From positions 1-40,962 of the forward strand of contig CAKZLZ010000141.1 in the NCBI GenBank assembly GCA_937127435.1: a stretch of 40,962 bases of DNA. The letters run 5' to 3'. How positions within the stretch are numbered: the stretch's first letter is position 1; each line of letters opens with the position of its first letter. The notes under the pieces were generated by a model that did not search any database, had not been told where the DNA came from, and saw only the letters and a list, made by a program, of their open reading frames with translations. Origin of the DNA: an uncultured Verrucomicrobiota bacterium. Its GTDB lineage: Bacteria > Verrucomicrobiota > Kiritimatiellia > SS1-B-03-39 > UBA6053. Made by a program: the position numbers and the translations under genes. This document shows, in pieces, positions 1-7,436 of the stretch.

Positions 1-738
1 AACGGATTTTTTCCGGAAATCCCGGACCAGAAAGTGGACCTCATCTACATCTGCAGTCCCAACAATCCCACCGGCACCGTAGCCACCCGTGCCCAGTTGG
101 AAGGATTTGTAAAATACGCCCTGGAAAACAAAGCGGTGATCATTTTTGATTCCGCCTACGCGGCCTTTATTTCCGACGAAAGTCTTCCCCGCTCCATATA
201 CGAAATTCCCGGGGCCCGCAAATGTGCGATCGAAGTGAACAGCTTCTCCAAAACCGCCGGCTTTACCGGGGTGCGTTTAGGCTGGGCCATTGTTCCCACC
301 GAACTGGAAGCCGAAGACGCTGAAGCCGGAGTGCTCCACAAAATGTGGACCCGCCGTCAAAACACCTATTTTAATGGAGCCTCCAATATCGTACAAGCCG
401 GCGGACTCGCCACCCTCAGCGACGAAGGCAAAAAACAAACCGATGAACTGGTTTCAACCTACATGGAAAATGCCCGTATCATCCGCGAATGCCTGCAGGG
501 CATCGGACTCACTGTTTTCGGTGGTAAAAACGCCCCTTATGTGTGGATGAAAACACCGGAAGGGATCAGCTCCTGGGAATTCTTCGATAAACTGCTCGGT
601 GAATGCAATGTCGTCGGAACCCCCGGCGCCGGATTCGGTCCCAGTGGCGAAGGCTACTTCCGCCTCAGCGCCTTCGGCCATCGCAAAAATATCCTCGAAG
701 CCACCGAGCGAATTAAGAATCAGTTGAAGTTGGTTTAG
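1..738 (+). CDS. dapL: LL-diaminopimelate aminotransferase (3' part)
   Basis: The reading frame is open from base 1, so the N-terminal part lies outside the window. The product is a fold-type I PLP aminotransferase that converts tetrahydrodipicolinate directly to LL-2,6-diaminopimelate for lysine and peptidoglycan synthesis in the cytosol. Visible motifs are [10 protein letters not shown] (substrate/PLP loop), the D-x-A-Y-A block, and [15 protein letters not shown], which holds the Schiff-base lysine and the phosphate-binding arginine. The block [18 protein letters not shown] is typical of DapL rather than of other class I/II aminotransferases. The C-terminus is complete and ends normally. 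The next gene is convergent, and GC-rich hairpins follow the stop. Use of the DapL pathway is common in Verrucomicrobiota and Chlamydiae. Confidence 0.93.
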   Translation, partial: NGFFPEIPDQKVDLIYICSPNNPTGTVATRAQLEGFVKYALENKAVIIFDSAYAAFISDESLPRSIYEIPGARKCAIEVNSFSKTAGFTGVRLGWAIVPTELEAEDAEAGVLHKMWTRRQNTYFNGASNIVQAGGLATLSDEGKKQTDELVSTYMENARIIRECLQGIGLTVFGGKNAPYVWMKTPEGISSWEFFDKLLGECNVVGTPGAGFGPSGEGYFRLSAFGHRKNILEATERIKNQLKLV

Positions 739-800
739 CTGGATCGGGGGCGCCCCGCCCCCACAAATTCTCTAACAGGGGGACAGCGATGTCCTCCTGT
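739..800. repeat. Two GC-rich REP-like hairpins after dapL
   Basis: Bases 739-764 (CTGGATCGGGGGCGCC...) match, with one mismatch, the inverse of 3126-3151 and closely match 3080-3106. Bases 775-785 and 790-800 form an 11-bp stem (one G-T pair) around the tetraloop GCGA, with the core GGACA-NNNN-TGTCC seen at several other gene ends here. They may act as a terminator for dapL. They are best read as dispersed palindromic repeats. Confidence 0.6.
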
Positions 801-817
801 TTCGCTTAAGAGCGGTC

Positions 818-1852
818 TTATAGACTCATCAACAAAAATAAGATCGCTATCGCAATACTGCCAACCCCCAGTATCAAAATAATTACCGAAAAAACCGATT
901 GAGTGAACGCGAAAACCCATGAGAGTTTGAGCATTTTCATTAAAGAGAAACTGCAGACACACCAAGCGATCAATAAAGCCAAGAGAGCGCCTCCCGGAAT
1001 CACGTAAGCAGTAAGGCTAAGAGTAAAAAGTCCGGCAGTTACGCCCATCAGGCAACTGCACCATTTTCGAACAAAGAAGAAAGGACGTGCATTGATGTCG
1101 TTGAGGAAGAGTCCAAACGTCCATAATGTTGCGGGAATCGTAGTGGCAAGTAAGATGAAAGCCCAAAAAGGTAAACCGAGAGATCGAGACATCATCTTCC
1201 AGCCCTCCGCATGGAGTTCGAAGATCGACAAATCCTCAGCGCTTGAGTGTGCTGGCCGAATCAACAATATCTGAAGAGCGTAATTCTCCATAAAATCCTC
1301 GTAAGGCTCTTTGTAATTGTGAATCTCCCCTGCTCTGGCCACTGAATCTAAAACATCGAAGGCATTTTGTTCGGCATCAACCCCAACGAGGGTGATCCAA
1401 TGTAGATTTCCATTTTCACGGCGGTGAATCAGGGCTGCAGCAAGGTATCCCTCCTCAAGATGTCCTAATATGCGTTCGCGTGCACCTGCCTCATTGGGTT
1501 CAAGTGCCTCGACCTGAAAATGATCCTGAACCAAAACCCTTACCATGTCTGCTTGAACGGTTCCGGTCGTAGTTTCATCCAGGGAGAACAAGGGAACGTC
1601 GGTCCCTAACCGTTCTCTCAGCCGCCACAAATCTGGTTTGAGACCGTGGGCCTTGTATATTGTAGAGAGCGTATGGAACCCACAAGTATGCACTTCGGTC
1701 TGCACCTCGGGAGTCGGCTGTGAAGGAAAAGGCTTGGGCCAAGCCCGGTAAGGCGCAGGGGAAAGTCCGCGATCTCCGGCATTAGCGAACGCTATGGGTA
1801 GCAGGAAAATCGCCAGCATTCTTTTCCAAATTTTTAATGAAGGACAACACAT
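818..1852 (-). CDS. Exported/membrane protein with C39-like cysteine peptidase domain
   Basis: About 344 residues. I choose the ATG at 1852 because it gives a normal signal peptide (K-I-W-K-R, hydrophobic stretch, cleavage after A-N-A). An ATG at 1897 and longer versions are possible, and no site has a strong Shine-Dalgarno sequence. Residues about 45-190 resemble the papain-like C39 fold: VHTCGFHTLSTIY with the candidate nucleophile Cys57, GNLHWITLVGVD with His151, and FDVLDS with Asp166/Asp169. The C-terminal third has about four hydrophobic membrane segments. The domain would probably face the periplasm. No ATP-binding cassette is attached, so this is not a bacteriocin exporter, and no substrate can be named. 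It is divergent from an unknown exported protein at 2030. Function is inferred only from the catalytic triad pattern. Confidence 0.6.
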   Translation of the reverse strand: MCCPSLKIWKRMLAIFLLPIAFANAGDRGLSPAPYRAWPKPFPSQPTPEVQTEVHTCGFHTLSTIYKAHGLKPDLWRLRERLGTDVPLFSLDETTTGTVQADMVRVLVQDHFQVEALEPNEAGARERILGHLEEGYLAAALIHRRENGNLHWITLVGVDAEQNAFDVLDSVARAGEIHNYKEPYEDFMENYALQILLIRPAHSSAEDLSIFELHAEGWKMMSRSLGLPFWAFILLATTIPATLWTFGLFLNDINARPFFFVRKWCSCLMGVTAGLFTLSLTAYVIPGGALLALLIAWCVCSFSLMKMLKLSWVFAFTQSVFSVIILILGVGSIAIAILFLLMSL

Positions 1853-2029
1853 TTTAAACAAGTGAATTAATGATGCTCTGCTTATCTTGATCCACATGGG
1901 GTCCCGTTTGCAAGTTATATCATACGATACCCCCATTCCGAAACCCGCTAAACATCCCGGACAAGGCGACAGAGCACCCCGCTCCCGCTTTCCCCTTGAC
2001 TTCGAAGCGCATCTGAACAACAAAAAATC

Positions 2030-3073
2030 ATGTGTTCAAATATTCAAGCGCAGCCCCGATGGCAGAGGTTGATTTACCGGCCTCTTCTTTTTTCTTTTCT
2101 CAGTATCTTGATTTTGTCTTCCTTGAAGATTCCCGCCCAGGAACCGGCCAGCGCAGAAAAGGCCCAAGTCATGTGGGCTTTGTCAGGCGTATTGCCCCGT
2201 GACCGGGCACACTGGATTCGAAATTTTGACTTTCGTCAAATGGTGCCGGGAATTTCAGTGATGCCCATAGATCTCATTCCGGAAGATCCGCTTTTCCGAT
2301 TTCAACCTGAGGATTTACGTCAACTTGCCTCCATCTGTGATGAAGCCGGATGCCGGTTTTTCTTTGTGGTGGAACTCTCCGGATTGAGCGAACAAGTACA
2401 CAGTACCCGGGAGGGAAAACGGCAGAATTTTCAGCAAATCTTCAGTCAAAACGTTTCCTTAACCGCCTACCGCAAAGCTCCGGGCAGCACGGTTTGGGAA
2501 AAAATAAATCCAGTAAGCGAAACCGCTCAGCACAAGGATATGATCGGGACCTCTGACGATCCCCAGGAACAACGCGCTTTCAACATCAATCGTCAGCGTT
2601 GTGAATTTTTAAGGGAAGTTCCCGCCGAAACCGCAGCAAACCTGGTTGGGGAAATGGTGGTGGAACTTAAAAAAAGTCCAAAGCCCCCGGAAAACAAGCC
2701 TCCGGGCAGTATTGCGTTCACATTGACCAACCGGTCGCCTCTCGAACTCAACTCACTGTATATATGGGTCCCCATGAAGGGGAAGTATGAAACCCGGGAT
2801 CAAGAATTTTTATTTGGGGAAACCCAGAAACAGATGACCCCACTGGGTCCCTATGAATCCAAATCGGGTATGATCACCATAACCCCGGAAAAAAATTGGG
2901 AACCTCAAACCGGGCAGGCCCGGGTAACGGTATCAGGCTGGAGTCAGGAAGAATTGAACCACAGCCGCGGCCGAAGAAAACGCCTCCGCAAACAACGCAA
3001 CGACTGGGTAGAACATAAAAACCTTCCTCCGTCAGCCCATGAAATGGATTGGGAAACCGAGGAAGGAGAATAA
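2030..3073 (+). CDS. Exported protein of unknown function
   Basis: I do not recognise this 347-residue protein. The N-terminus has basic residues (R-W-Q-R, Y-R) followed by a hydrophobic segment and an S-L-K-I-P-A-Q stretch, consistent with a signal peptide ending near residue 37. The body is soluble and mixed alpha/beta. Around residues 90-140 it has a segment C-D-E-A-G-C-R-F-F-F-V-V-E-L reminiscent of curli-assembly CsgG-like or ABC-type lipoprotein sensor proteins, but I cannot confirm that. The C-terminal half (about 225-310) looks like a beta-sandwich, and the last 40 residues are very basic (RGRRKRLRKQR) and then acidic. Its neighbour on the left is divergent and its neighbour on the right, leuA, is convergent, so it is probably monocistronic. 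Confidence 0.7.
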   Translation: MCSNIQAQPRWQRLIYRPLLFSFLSILILSSLKIPAQEPASAEKAQVMWALSGVLPRDRAHWIRNFDFRQMVPGISVMPIDLIPEDPLFRFQPEDLRQLASICDEAGCRFFFVVELSGLSEQVHSTREGKRQNFQQIFSQNVSLTAYRKAPGSTVWEKINPVSETAQHKDMIGTSDDPQEQRAFNINRQRCEFLREVPAETAANLVGEMVVELKKSPKPPENKPPGSIAFTLTNRSPLELNSLYIWVPMKGKYETRDQEFLFGETQKQMTPLGPYESKSGMITITPEKNWEPQTGQARVTVSGWSQEELNHSRGRRKRLRKQRNDWVEHKNLPPSAHEMDWETEEGE

Positions 3074-3079
3074 TCAAGT

Positions 3080-3151
3080 CTGGACCGGGGGCGCCCCCGC
3101 CCCCACGAAAGAAATTTTGGAAACTGTGGGGGCGAGGCGCCCCCGATCCAG
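3080..3151. repeat. Large GC-rich inverted repeat between convergent genes
   Basis: Bases 3080-3106 and 3126-3151 are near-perfect inverse copies (about 26 bp) of the element starting CTGGATCGGGGGCGCC, separated by 19 bases. A single copy follows dapL at 739-764. It lies between the stop codons of the 2030 gene and leuA and would serve as a bidirectional terminator structure, though neither side has a long T tract. Confidence 0.65.
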
Positions 3152-3157
3152 TCTCTT

Positions 3158-4690
3158 TTACTTCGCCAAGTAGCGGTTGATGCAGTTCAGATAGGCCTTC
3201 GCACCTGCTTCCACAATGTCCGTGCTGGAAGCTTTTCCGGTCAGAAGGGTCTTTTCGTCGAAGCGAACCGTCACCGTCACTTCCGCCTGGGCATCTTTGC
3301 CACTGGTAATCGACTGCAGGGCAAAATCGGACAAGGTGGCGTTTACCTGGGTGATGCGCTCGATGGTATTCAAGGCGGCATCCACCGGACCATCGCCACA
3401 AGCGGCATCGGCAAGGATTTCACCATCTTTTTCCAATTTTACGGTGGCAGTGGGAACGGTGGTATTGCCGGTGGAAACATGCAGATATTTCAGCATATAA
3501 GCACCGGTCACCTCGTTCAGGCTCCGCTGCAAAATTGCCACCAAGTCATCGTCATAGATATGTTTTTTCTTGTCGGCCAAATCAATGAAATCTTCAAAGG
3601 CCTGTTGCAATTGATCGCCGTCCAATTTGAATCCCAGCTCTTGAATATGCTCGCGAAAGGCATGGCGTCCGGAATGTTTTCCCAGAACCAATTCGGATCC
3701 GGTGGTCAGACCGATATCTTCCGGATTCATAATTTCGTAGGTACTGCGTTCTTTCAGCATGCCATCCTGATGAATCCCGGATTCGTGGGCAAAAGCATTC
3801 GCCCCCACAATCGCTTTGTTGCGCTGTACATGCAAACCGGTCAACTGACTGACCAGGCGGCTGGTACGGTAAATTTCTTTGCTGTTTATACCGGTCCACA
3901 GTCCCCCGTAAAAATCAGATCGGGTTTTCAATCCCATCACAATTTCTTCCAAAGAACAGTTTCCGGCCCGTTCACCGATGCCGTTGAGGGTACATTCCAC
4001 TCCGCGGGCACCGTGGCGAATCGCTTCCAGGGAGTTGGCGACCGCCAATCCCAAATCATCGTGACAGTGTACATGAATGACGGCTTGATCAATATTCCGT
4101 ACGTTTTCCTTCAAGTACGAAATGCAACGACCAAATTCGGCCGGAACCGTATAGCCTACGGTATCGGGAATATTAATGGTGGTGGCACCGGCATCAATGA
4201 CCGCTTCCGTCACTTCCGCCAGGAAATCCAACTCGGTGCGGGAAGCATCTTCGGGAGAAAACTGCACATCCGCCACCAAACTCCGGGCTTTCTTTACCGA
4301 AGCCACGGCGGTTTTGATGATTTCTTCTTTGGCTTTGCGCAATTTAAATTCGCGGTGAATGGCAGATGTGGCCAGGAAAACGTGGATGCGTCCGCGATCC
4401 CCGGCCGGGGAGACGGCTTCGGCCGCCACTTCAATATCTTTGTCCACACAACGGGCCAAACCGGCAATCCGGGGACCCTTCACCGTTTCCGCAATTTTCT
4501 GTACCGCTTCAAAGTCACCGGGAGAAGCAATGGGGAAACCGGCTTCAATGATATCCACATTCAGACGTGCCAGTGCCTTTGCGACCTGCATTTTCTCTCC
4601 GAGACCCATACTGGCCCCCGGACATTGTTCGCCGTCTCTCAAGGTGGTATCGAAAATCAATACCCGATCTGATTCATTTTTTTCCGTCAT
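3158..4690 (-). CDS. leuA: 2-isopropylmalate synthase
   Basis: About 510 residues, the usual length of type 1 LeuA. It condenses acetyl-CoA with 2-oxoisovalerate, the first committed step of leucine synthesis. The catalytic HMGL-like TIM barrel starts with [16 protein letters not shown] (metal Asp and catalytic Arg), continues with [16 protein letters not shown] (metal His pair), NGIGERAGN and the linker motif HESGIHQDG. Residues about 390-510 form the LeuA dimer regulatory domain that binds leucine. The ATG at 4690 is chosen because AGGAAAAG lies just upstream and the protein aligns from there. The frame stays open upstream to 4813, but that part covers the attenuator hairpin. Expression is predicted to be controlled by the leader peptide and terminator at 4736-4859. 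accD is divergent. Confidence 0.96.
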   Translation of the reverse strand: MTEKNESDRVLIFDTTLRDGEQCPGASMGLGEKMQVAKALARLNVDIIEAGFPIASPGDFEAVQKIAETVKGPRIAGLARCVDKDIEVAAEAVSPAGDRGRIHVFLATSAIHREFKLRKAKEEIIKTAVASVKKARSLVADVQFSPEDASRTELDFLAEVTEAVIDAGATTINIPDTVGYTVPAEFGRCISYLKENVRNIDQAVIHVHCHDDLGLAVANSLEAIRHGARGVECTLNGIGERAGNCSLEEIVMGLKTRSDFYGGLWTGINSKEIYRTSRLVSQLTGLHVQRNKAIVGANAFAHESGIHQDGMLKERSTYEIMNPEDIGLTTGSELVLGKHSGRHAFREHIQELGFKLDGDQLQQAFEDFIDLADKKKHIYDDDLVAILQRSLNEVTGAYMLKYLHVSTGNTTVPTATVKLEKDGEILADAACGDGPVDAALNTIERITQVNATLSDFALQSITSGKDAQAEVTVTVRFDEKTLLTGKASSTDIVEAGAKAYLNCINRYLAK

Positions 4691-4735
4691 TGTCTTTTCC
4701 TGTTTTTCTAAATTCCGCCGGGACCCCGGCGCTTC

Positions 4736-4769
4736 AAAACAAAACACCCGCCGGTCCGCGGCGGGTGTT
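4736..4769 (-). terminator. Attenuator (intrinsic terminator) in the leuA leader
   Basis: On the minus strand, AACACCCGCC (4769-4760) pairs perfectly with GGCGGGTGTT (4752-4743) across a 7-base loop and is followed directly by TTGTTTT. It lies between the leader peptide gene and the leuA start. A second GC hairpin (4716-4731) sits between this terminator and the leuA ribosome-binding site. Confidence 0.85.
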
Positions 4770-4790
4770 GTTTCGTTTTTACTCAAATGC

Positions 4791-4800
4791 ACACACGCCG
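4791..4800 (-). promoter_or_regulatory. Antiterminator strand of the leu attenuator
   Basis: On the minus strand this is CGGCGTGTGT, beginning 2 nt after the leader stop codon. It resembles the 3' arm of the terminator and can pair with the terminator's 5' arm at nine of ten positions. A ribosome that reaches the leader stop would cover it. A ribosome stalled in the leucine codons would leave it free to form the antiterminator. Confidence 0.7.
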
Positions 4801-4802
4801 AA

Positions 4803-4859
4803 TCATCCTTCACGTAGAAGGAGAAGCAGGCCTAGAAGCATGTTTGAGTTAAAGTTCAT
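4803..4859 (-). CDS. leuL: leu operon leader peptide
   Basis: An 18-codon ATG-to-TGA frame encodes MNFNSNMLLGLLLLLREG. Seven of the 18 residues are leucine, five of them consecutive, and CTA is used twice. It is placed exactly as a transcription-attenuation leader should be: downstream of a consensus promoter, upstream of an antiterminator strand, an intrinsic terminator and leuA. The -10 box ends 6 nt before the ATG, so the mRNA probably starts at or next to the A of the start codon and no Shine-Dalgarno sequence is possible or present. The peptide is presumably not functional itself. It senses leucyl-tRNA supply through ribosome stalling. The sequence is unlike enterobacterial LeuL apart from the leucine run. 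Confidence 0.85.
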   Translation of the reverse strand: MNFNSNMLLGLLLLLREG

Positions 4860-4865
4860 GAGAGC

Positions 4866-4893
4866 AAAATACGGATAAAGCGCGCTCTGTCAA
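4866..4893 (-). promoter_or_regulatory. leuL-leuA promoter
   Basis: Minus strand: -35 TTGACA (4893-4888), 16-bp spacer, -10 TATTTT (4871-4866). The expected start point falls at about 4859-4860, the first base of the leader peptide ATG. Confidence 0.75.
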
Positions 4894-4985
4894 AGAAAAA
4901 TTCACCCTCTGTTGCAAACCGGCGGTTCCGGCGCATCCTCCCCGCAGGTCTGAAAATGAACCTCTTTCCCTATGCGCTTCTGGAT

Positions 4986-5014
4986 TTGACAGAGCCCTCT
5001 CTAATCACTAGGGT
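4986..5014 (+). promoter_or_regulatory. accD promoter
   Basis: -35 TTGACA (4986-4991), 17-bp spacer, -10 TAGGGT (5009-5014), then 6 nt and the accD ATG at 5021. The expected start point coincides with the start codon, implying a leaderless transcript. There is no Shine-Dalgarno sequence before this ATG. Confidence 0.65.
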
Positions 5015-5020
5015 GGTTTC

Positions 5021-5875
5021 ATGTCATCATTCTTTGCCCGTCGTTTTGGATTTAATCGTTCCCGTAAAAAAGACATTCCCGGTGGACTGTGGAGTAAATG
5101 CCCCAGTTGCGCGGAAATGTTGTATCAGGAGGACTTGATTAAAAATCTTCAGGTCTGCACCTCCTGCGGACATCATTTTCCTATGGAACGTGAACAGCGT
5201 ATTGCCATGTTCTGCGATCCGGAATCCTTTGAAGAATGGGATGCGGGGATGATCAGTGAAGATCCCCTGCAATTTACCGGTACAGACTCCTATGTGGCCA
5301 AACTGAAAAAGAATCAGGATAAAACCGGTTATGCGGATGCGGTCTCGGTTGGAAAAGGGACTTTAGAAGGCATGCCCATCGGATTTGGTGCCATGGACTT
5401 CAGTTTTATGGCGGCAAGTATGGGATCCGTGGTGGGTGAAAAAATCACCCGGCTGATCGAAAAATCCACTGAAGAAGACATGCCCGTGGTATTGGTTTGT
5501 GCTTCCGGCGGTGCCCGGATGTACGAAGGGGTGCTGAGTTTGATGCAGCTTGCAAAAACCAGTGGCGCCCTCGCCCGCCATGCGGAAAAAGGTCTGCCCT
5601 ACATTCCCATTCTCACCCACCCCACCACTGCCGGGGTGATGGCCAGTTTCGCCACCCTGGGCGATGTGATTGTCGCCGAACCGGAAGCCTTGATTGGATT
5701 TGCCGGTCCGCGGGTGATTAAAGAAACCACCTTGCAGGATCTGCCCGAAGGTTTTCAACGTTCCGAATTCCTCCGTGACAAAGGTCTCATCGACCAAGTG
5801 GTTCCCCGGGGAGAATTACGTCCGCTGATCATCGATCTCCTGCAAGCCTTTATGGCGGCACGGAATCCGGCGTAA
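5021..5875 (+). CDS. accD: Acetyl-CoA carboxylase carboxyltransferase subunit beta
   Basis: 284 residues, normal for AccD. With AccA it transfers the carboxyl group from carboxybiotin to acetyl-CoA, making malonyl-CoA for fatty acid synthesis in the cytosol. The N-terminus carries the four-cysteine zinc ribbon (CPSCAEMLY ... CTSCGHHF, residues about 27-49). The carboxyltransferase core includes the [13 protein letters not shown] block and [24 protein letters not shown], followed by [35 protein letters not shown] and the [15 protein letters not shown] tail. The ATG at 5021 gives the family's usual N-terminus. It is divergent from the leu attenuator; tatD is convergent on the right. Confidence 0.96.
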   Translation: MSSFFARRFGFNRSRKKDIPGGLWSKCPSCAEMLYQEDLIKNLQVCTSCGHHFPMEREQRIAMFCDPESFEEWDAGMISEDPLQFTGTDSYVAKLKKNQDKTGYADAVSVGKGTLEGMPIGFGAMDFSFMAASMGSVVGEKITRLIEKSTEEDMPVVLVCASGGARMYEGVLSLMQLAKTSGALARHAEKGLPYIPILTHPTTAGVMASFATLGDVIVAEPEALIGFAGPRVIKETTLQDLPEGFQRSEFLRDKGLIDQVVPRGELRPLIIDLLQAFMAARNPA

Positions 5876-5902
5876 GTTTAGGAAATAGGGAATTGGAAAT
5901 TT

Positions 5903-5924
5903 AAGGAATTAAGGAAGATTCCTT
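5903..5924. terminator. Possible weak terminator between accD and tatD
   Basis: AAGGAAT (5903-5909) is inverse to ATTCCTT (5918-5924), followed on the plus strand by TATTTCCC. The stem is AT-rich and the right arm touches the tatD stop region, so this is only a tentative bidirectional terminator. Confidence 0.3.
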
Positions 5925-6691
5925 TATTTCCCTGTTTGAAAAAATTCCTGACTATTCTTTTCGATTTCCCGAAGAAGCAAGGGAAGTTCTTCGCCCCGGA
6001 TTTCGGCAACTTTCTCTGCAATCACCAGTAGACCCGCGGGTTCCTGACGTACTTTGAGCCCTTGCGGATGCTGATAAGGCGCATCGGTCTCCAATAACAG
6101 ACGATCCTTCGGTACTGCCCGCAAAGCGCTGGCCATCTTTTTGGAATTCGGATGACGCAACAAGGCACCCCCAAATGAAAAATATGCGCCATACGCCTTA
6201 AAAGCACTTACCTGCTCCGCACTTCCCCGGAAACTGTGCATCAAAAACTGCTTGGGTGCATGCACATTCAAAACCGACCAAAACTCCTCCCAGGCCTTGA
6301 TGATATGAAAGGTACAGGCACGGTTGTATTCACAAGCCAACTTTACTTGCTGAGAGAAAATATCGACCTGCAAAGACATCGCCGTATCCGTAAGTTTACG
6401 ATCCAATCCAATTTCCCCCAAACCGGCTTGGGGAAATCTCAGTAGATATCCCTTCAACTCCTCCAACCAGTTTTCGGGTAAATTTTCCACCTTCCAGGGA
6501 TGAACCCCAAATTGTGGCAGTACTTCCGGGTGCATTTTTGCTAATTTCGCAACTGCCGGCCAATCCGCAGGACAAGTCCCATTGACCCCGAACCGACGGA
6601 TGCCAAAAGCCTTCGCCCGTTCAAGTATGATATTCAATTCCCCGGCAAAAGCCGGATCTTGCAGGTGACAATGGGCGTCGGTGAGGGTCAT
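5924..6691 (-). CDS. tatD: TatD family metal-dependent hydrolase
   Basis: 255 residues, the usual TatD size. The family are amidohydrolase-fold nucleases acting on 3' ends of DNA or related substrates. Motifs: TDAHCHLQD at the N-terminus (first metal His pair), FGVHPWK, GEIGLD (metal Glu), FHIIKAW, FLMHSFRGS, and LLETDAPYQHP near the C-terminus (metal Asp). It is read in the same direction as the PIN-domain gene just upstream, 6 bp away, and so may share its transcript. The precise substrate cannot be read from sequence. Confidence 0.92.
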   Translation of the reverse strand: MTLTDAHCHLQDPAFAGELNIILERAKAFGIRRFGVNGTCPADWPAVAKLAKMHPEVLPQFGVHPWKVENLPENWLEELKGYLLRFPQAGLGEIGLDRKLTDTAMSLQVDIFSQQVKLACEYNRACTFHIIKAWEEFWSVLNVHAPKQFLMHSFRGSAEQVSAFKAYGAYFSFGGALLRHPNSKKMASALRAVPKDRLLLETDAPYQHPQGLKVRQEPAGLLVIAEKVAEIRGEELPLLLREIEKNSQEFFQTGK

Positions 6692-6697
6692 GGGTCT

Positions 6698-7093
6698 TTA
6701 AAGTTTCTGGCAATTGGAGTGTGAGGCCATTTTACGATCCAAGGTAAGGGTCATCATCTGAGCTTTTTCCCCCTGTAAAGCAATCAAATGATCCAAGAGT
6801 CCCGCTCCTTTGGTGGAAGCTAAGATTTCAAGGACCTCAGGTCCATCCATAGGGGTGAGAAGACCGCTCGTCAGCACATCCAACATGGCCATTCGCACCA
6901 CTTTTTTTTCTAATCCGTAATGGTGCTGAATTGCCATGTAAGCTTCACCAATGACCATGGAACAAACCATCAGTTCAACCCCTTTTTTTTGTAGATCCAA
7001 TAACTTATTCAGAACCTCGGTTGCCGTCTGAGCAGGATGCCCGGTTAACAGGCGAACAAAAATGGATGTATCAATCGCGTAAGCTTTGTTCAT
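6698..7093 (-). CDS. PIN-domain protein, likely VapC-type toxin
   Basis: About 131 residues from the ATG at 7093, which is preceded by a good ribosome-binding sequence (GGCGGAAAGGAT). The frame extends upstream, but that part covers the neighbouring antitoxin gene. PIN ribonuclease acidic residues are visible: Asp in AIDTSIFVRLL near the N-terminus, Glu in VIGEAYMAI, Asp in GLLDHLIAL and Asp in LTLDRKMA. The 23-bp overlap with an AbrB-fold gene immediately upstream is the classic VapBC/MazE-PIN arrangement, so it is probably an RNase toxin neutralised by the upstream protein. It could also be a solitary PIN nuclease with a regulatory partner. Confidence 0.82.
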   Translation of the reverse strand: MNKAYAIDTSIFVRLLTGHPAQTATEVLNKLLDLQKKGVELMVCSMVIGEAYMAIQHHYGLEKKVVRMAMLDVLTSGLLTPMDGPEVLEILASTKGAGLLDHLIALQGEKAQMMTLTLDRKMASHSNCQKL

Positions 7094-7331
7094 ATCCTTT
7101 CCGCCTGAATTCTTCGATGATGAGTTCCGTTTTCTCTGCTGGAATAATATTTTGTAGCGGGAAAATTTTTGTTTTCTCCACCTGTGGAACCGCCAGCGCA
7201 TAACCCGTCTGGGTTTCTCGAACTTCAAGAACATCACCGGGTGCCAGCTTCAAAGCATCCATCACTACTTTTGGAAACGTAACTTGACGTTTACTCGTTA
7301 CTTTCAGTCGATATATCTTTTCCTTACTCAT
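7071..7331 (-). CDS. AbrB/MazE-fold antitoxin
   Basis: 86 residues. The N-terminal half (YRLKVTSKRQVTFPKVVMDALKLAPGDVLEVRETQTGYAL) is a textbook SpoVT-AbrB swapped-hairpin DNA-binding domain. The C-terminal half is a short helical tail that would bind the PIN toxin encoded by the overlapping downstream gene. It probably represses its own operon. A near-perfect promoter (TTGACA-17-TACTAT) ends 7 nt before the ATG, so the transcript is expected to be leaderless or nearly so. Confidence 0.86.
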   Translation of the reverse strand: MSKEKIYRLKVTSKRQVTFPKVVMDALKLAPGDVLEVRETQTGYALAVPQVEKTKIFPLQNIIPAEKTELIIEEFRRKGYEQSLRD

Positions 7332-7338
7332 ACTTTAA

Positions 7339-7367
7339 ATAGTAAGGTGGAGGTTAATTCGTGTCAA
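7339..7367 (-). promoter_or_regulatory. Promoter of the AbrB-PIN pair
   Basis: Minus strand: -35 TTGACA (7367-7362), 17-bp spacer, -10 TACTAT (7344-7339), then 7 nt to the ATG at 7331. This is the closest match to the sigma-70 consensus in the window. Confidence 0.75.
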
Positions 7368-7378
7368 GAATTTAACCA

Positions 7379-7436
7379 ATGACACAACGAAGTTGCAAAT
7401 GACTATCTCGAAGTGACAAATGACGCGGCGAAGCCG
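7379..7436. repeat. Three imperfect ~20-bp direct repeats
   Basis: Units beginning AATGAC at 7379, 7398 and 7418 share the pattern AATGAC-NNNN-CGAAG-NNNC. They fill the space between the antitoxin promoter and the end of recJ. No function is evident. They could be remnants of an intergenic repeat. Confidence 0.4.

Noticed and set aside
3479..4672. Long open frame of 397 codons on the plus strand
   Set aside because: It is antisense to leuA, has low-complexity Phe/Gln-rich composition typical of mirrored coding sequence, and no ribosome-binding site.
4716..4731. Second GC hairpin before leuA as another terminator
   Set aside because: It has no T tract after it and lies next to the ribosome-binding site. 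At most it affects translation.
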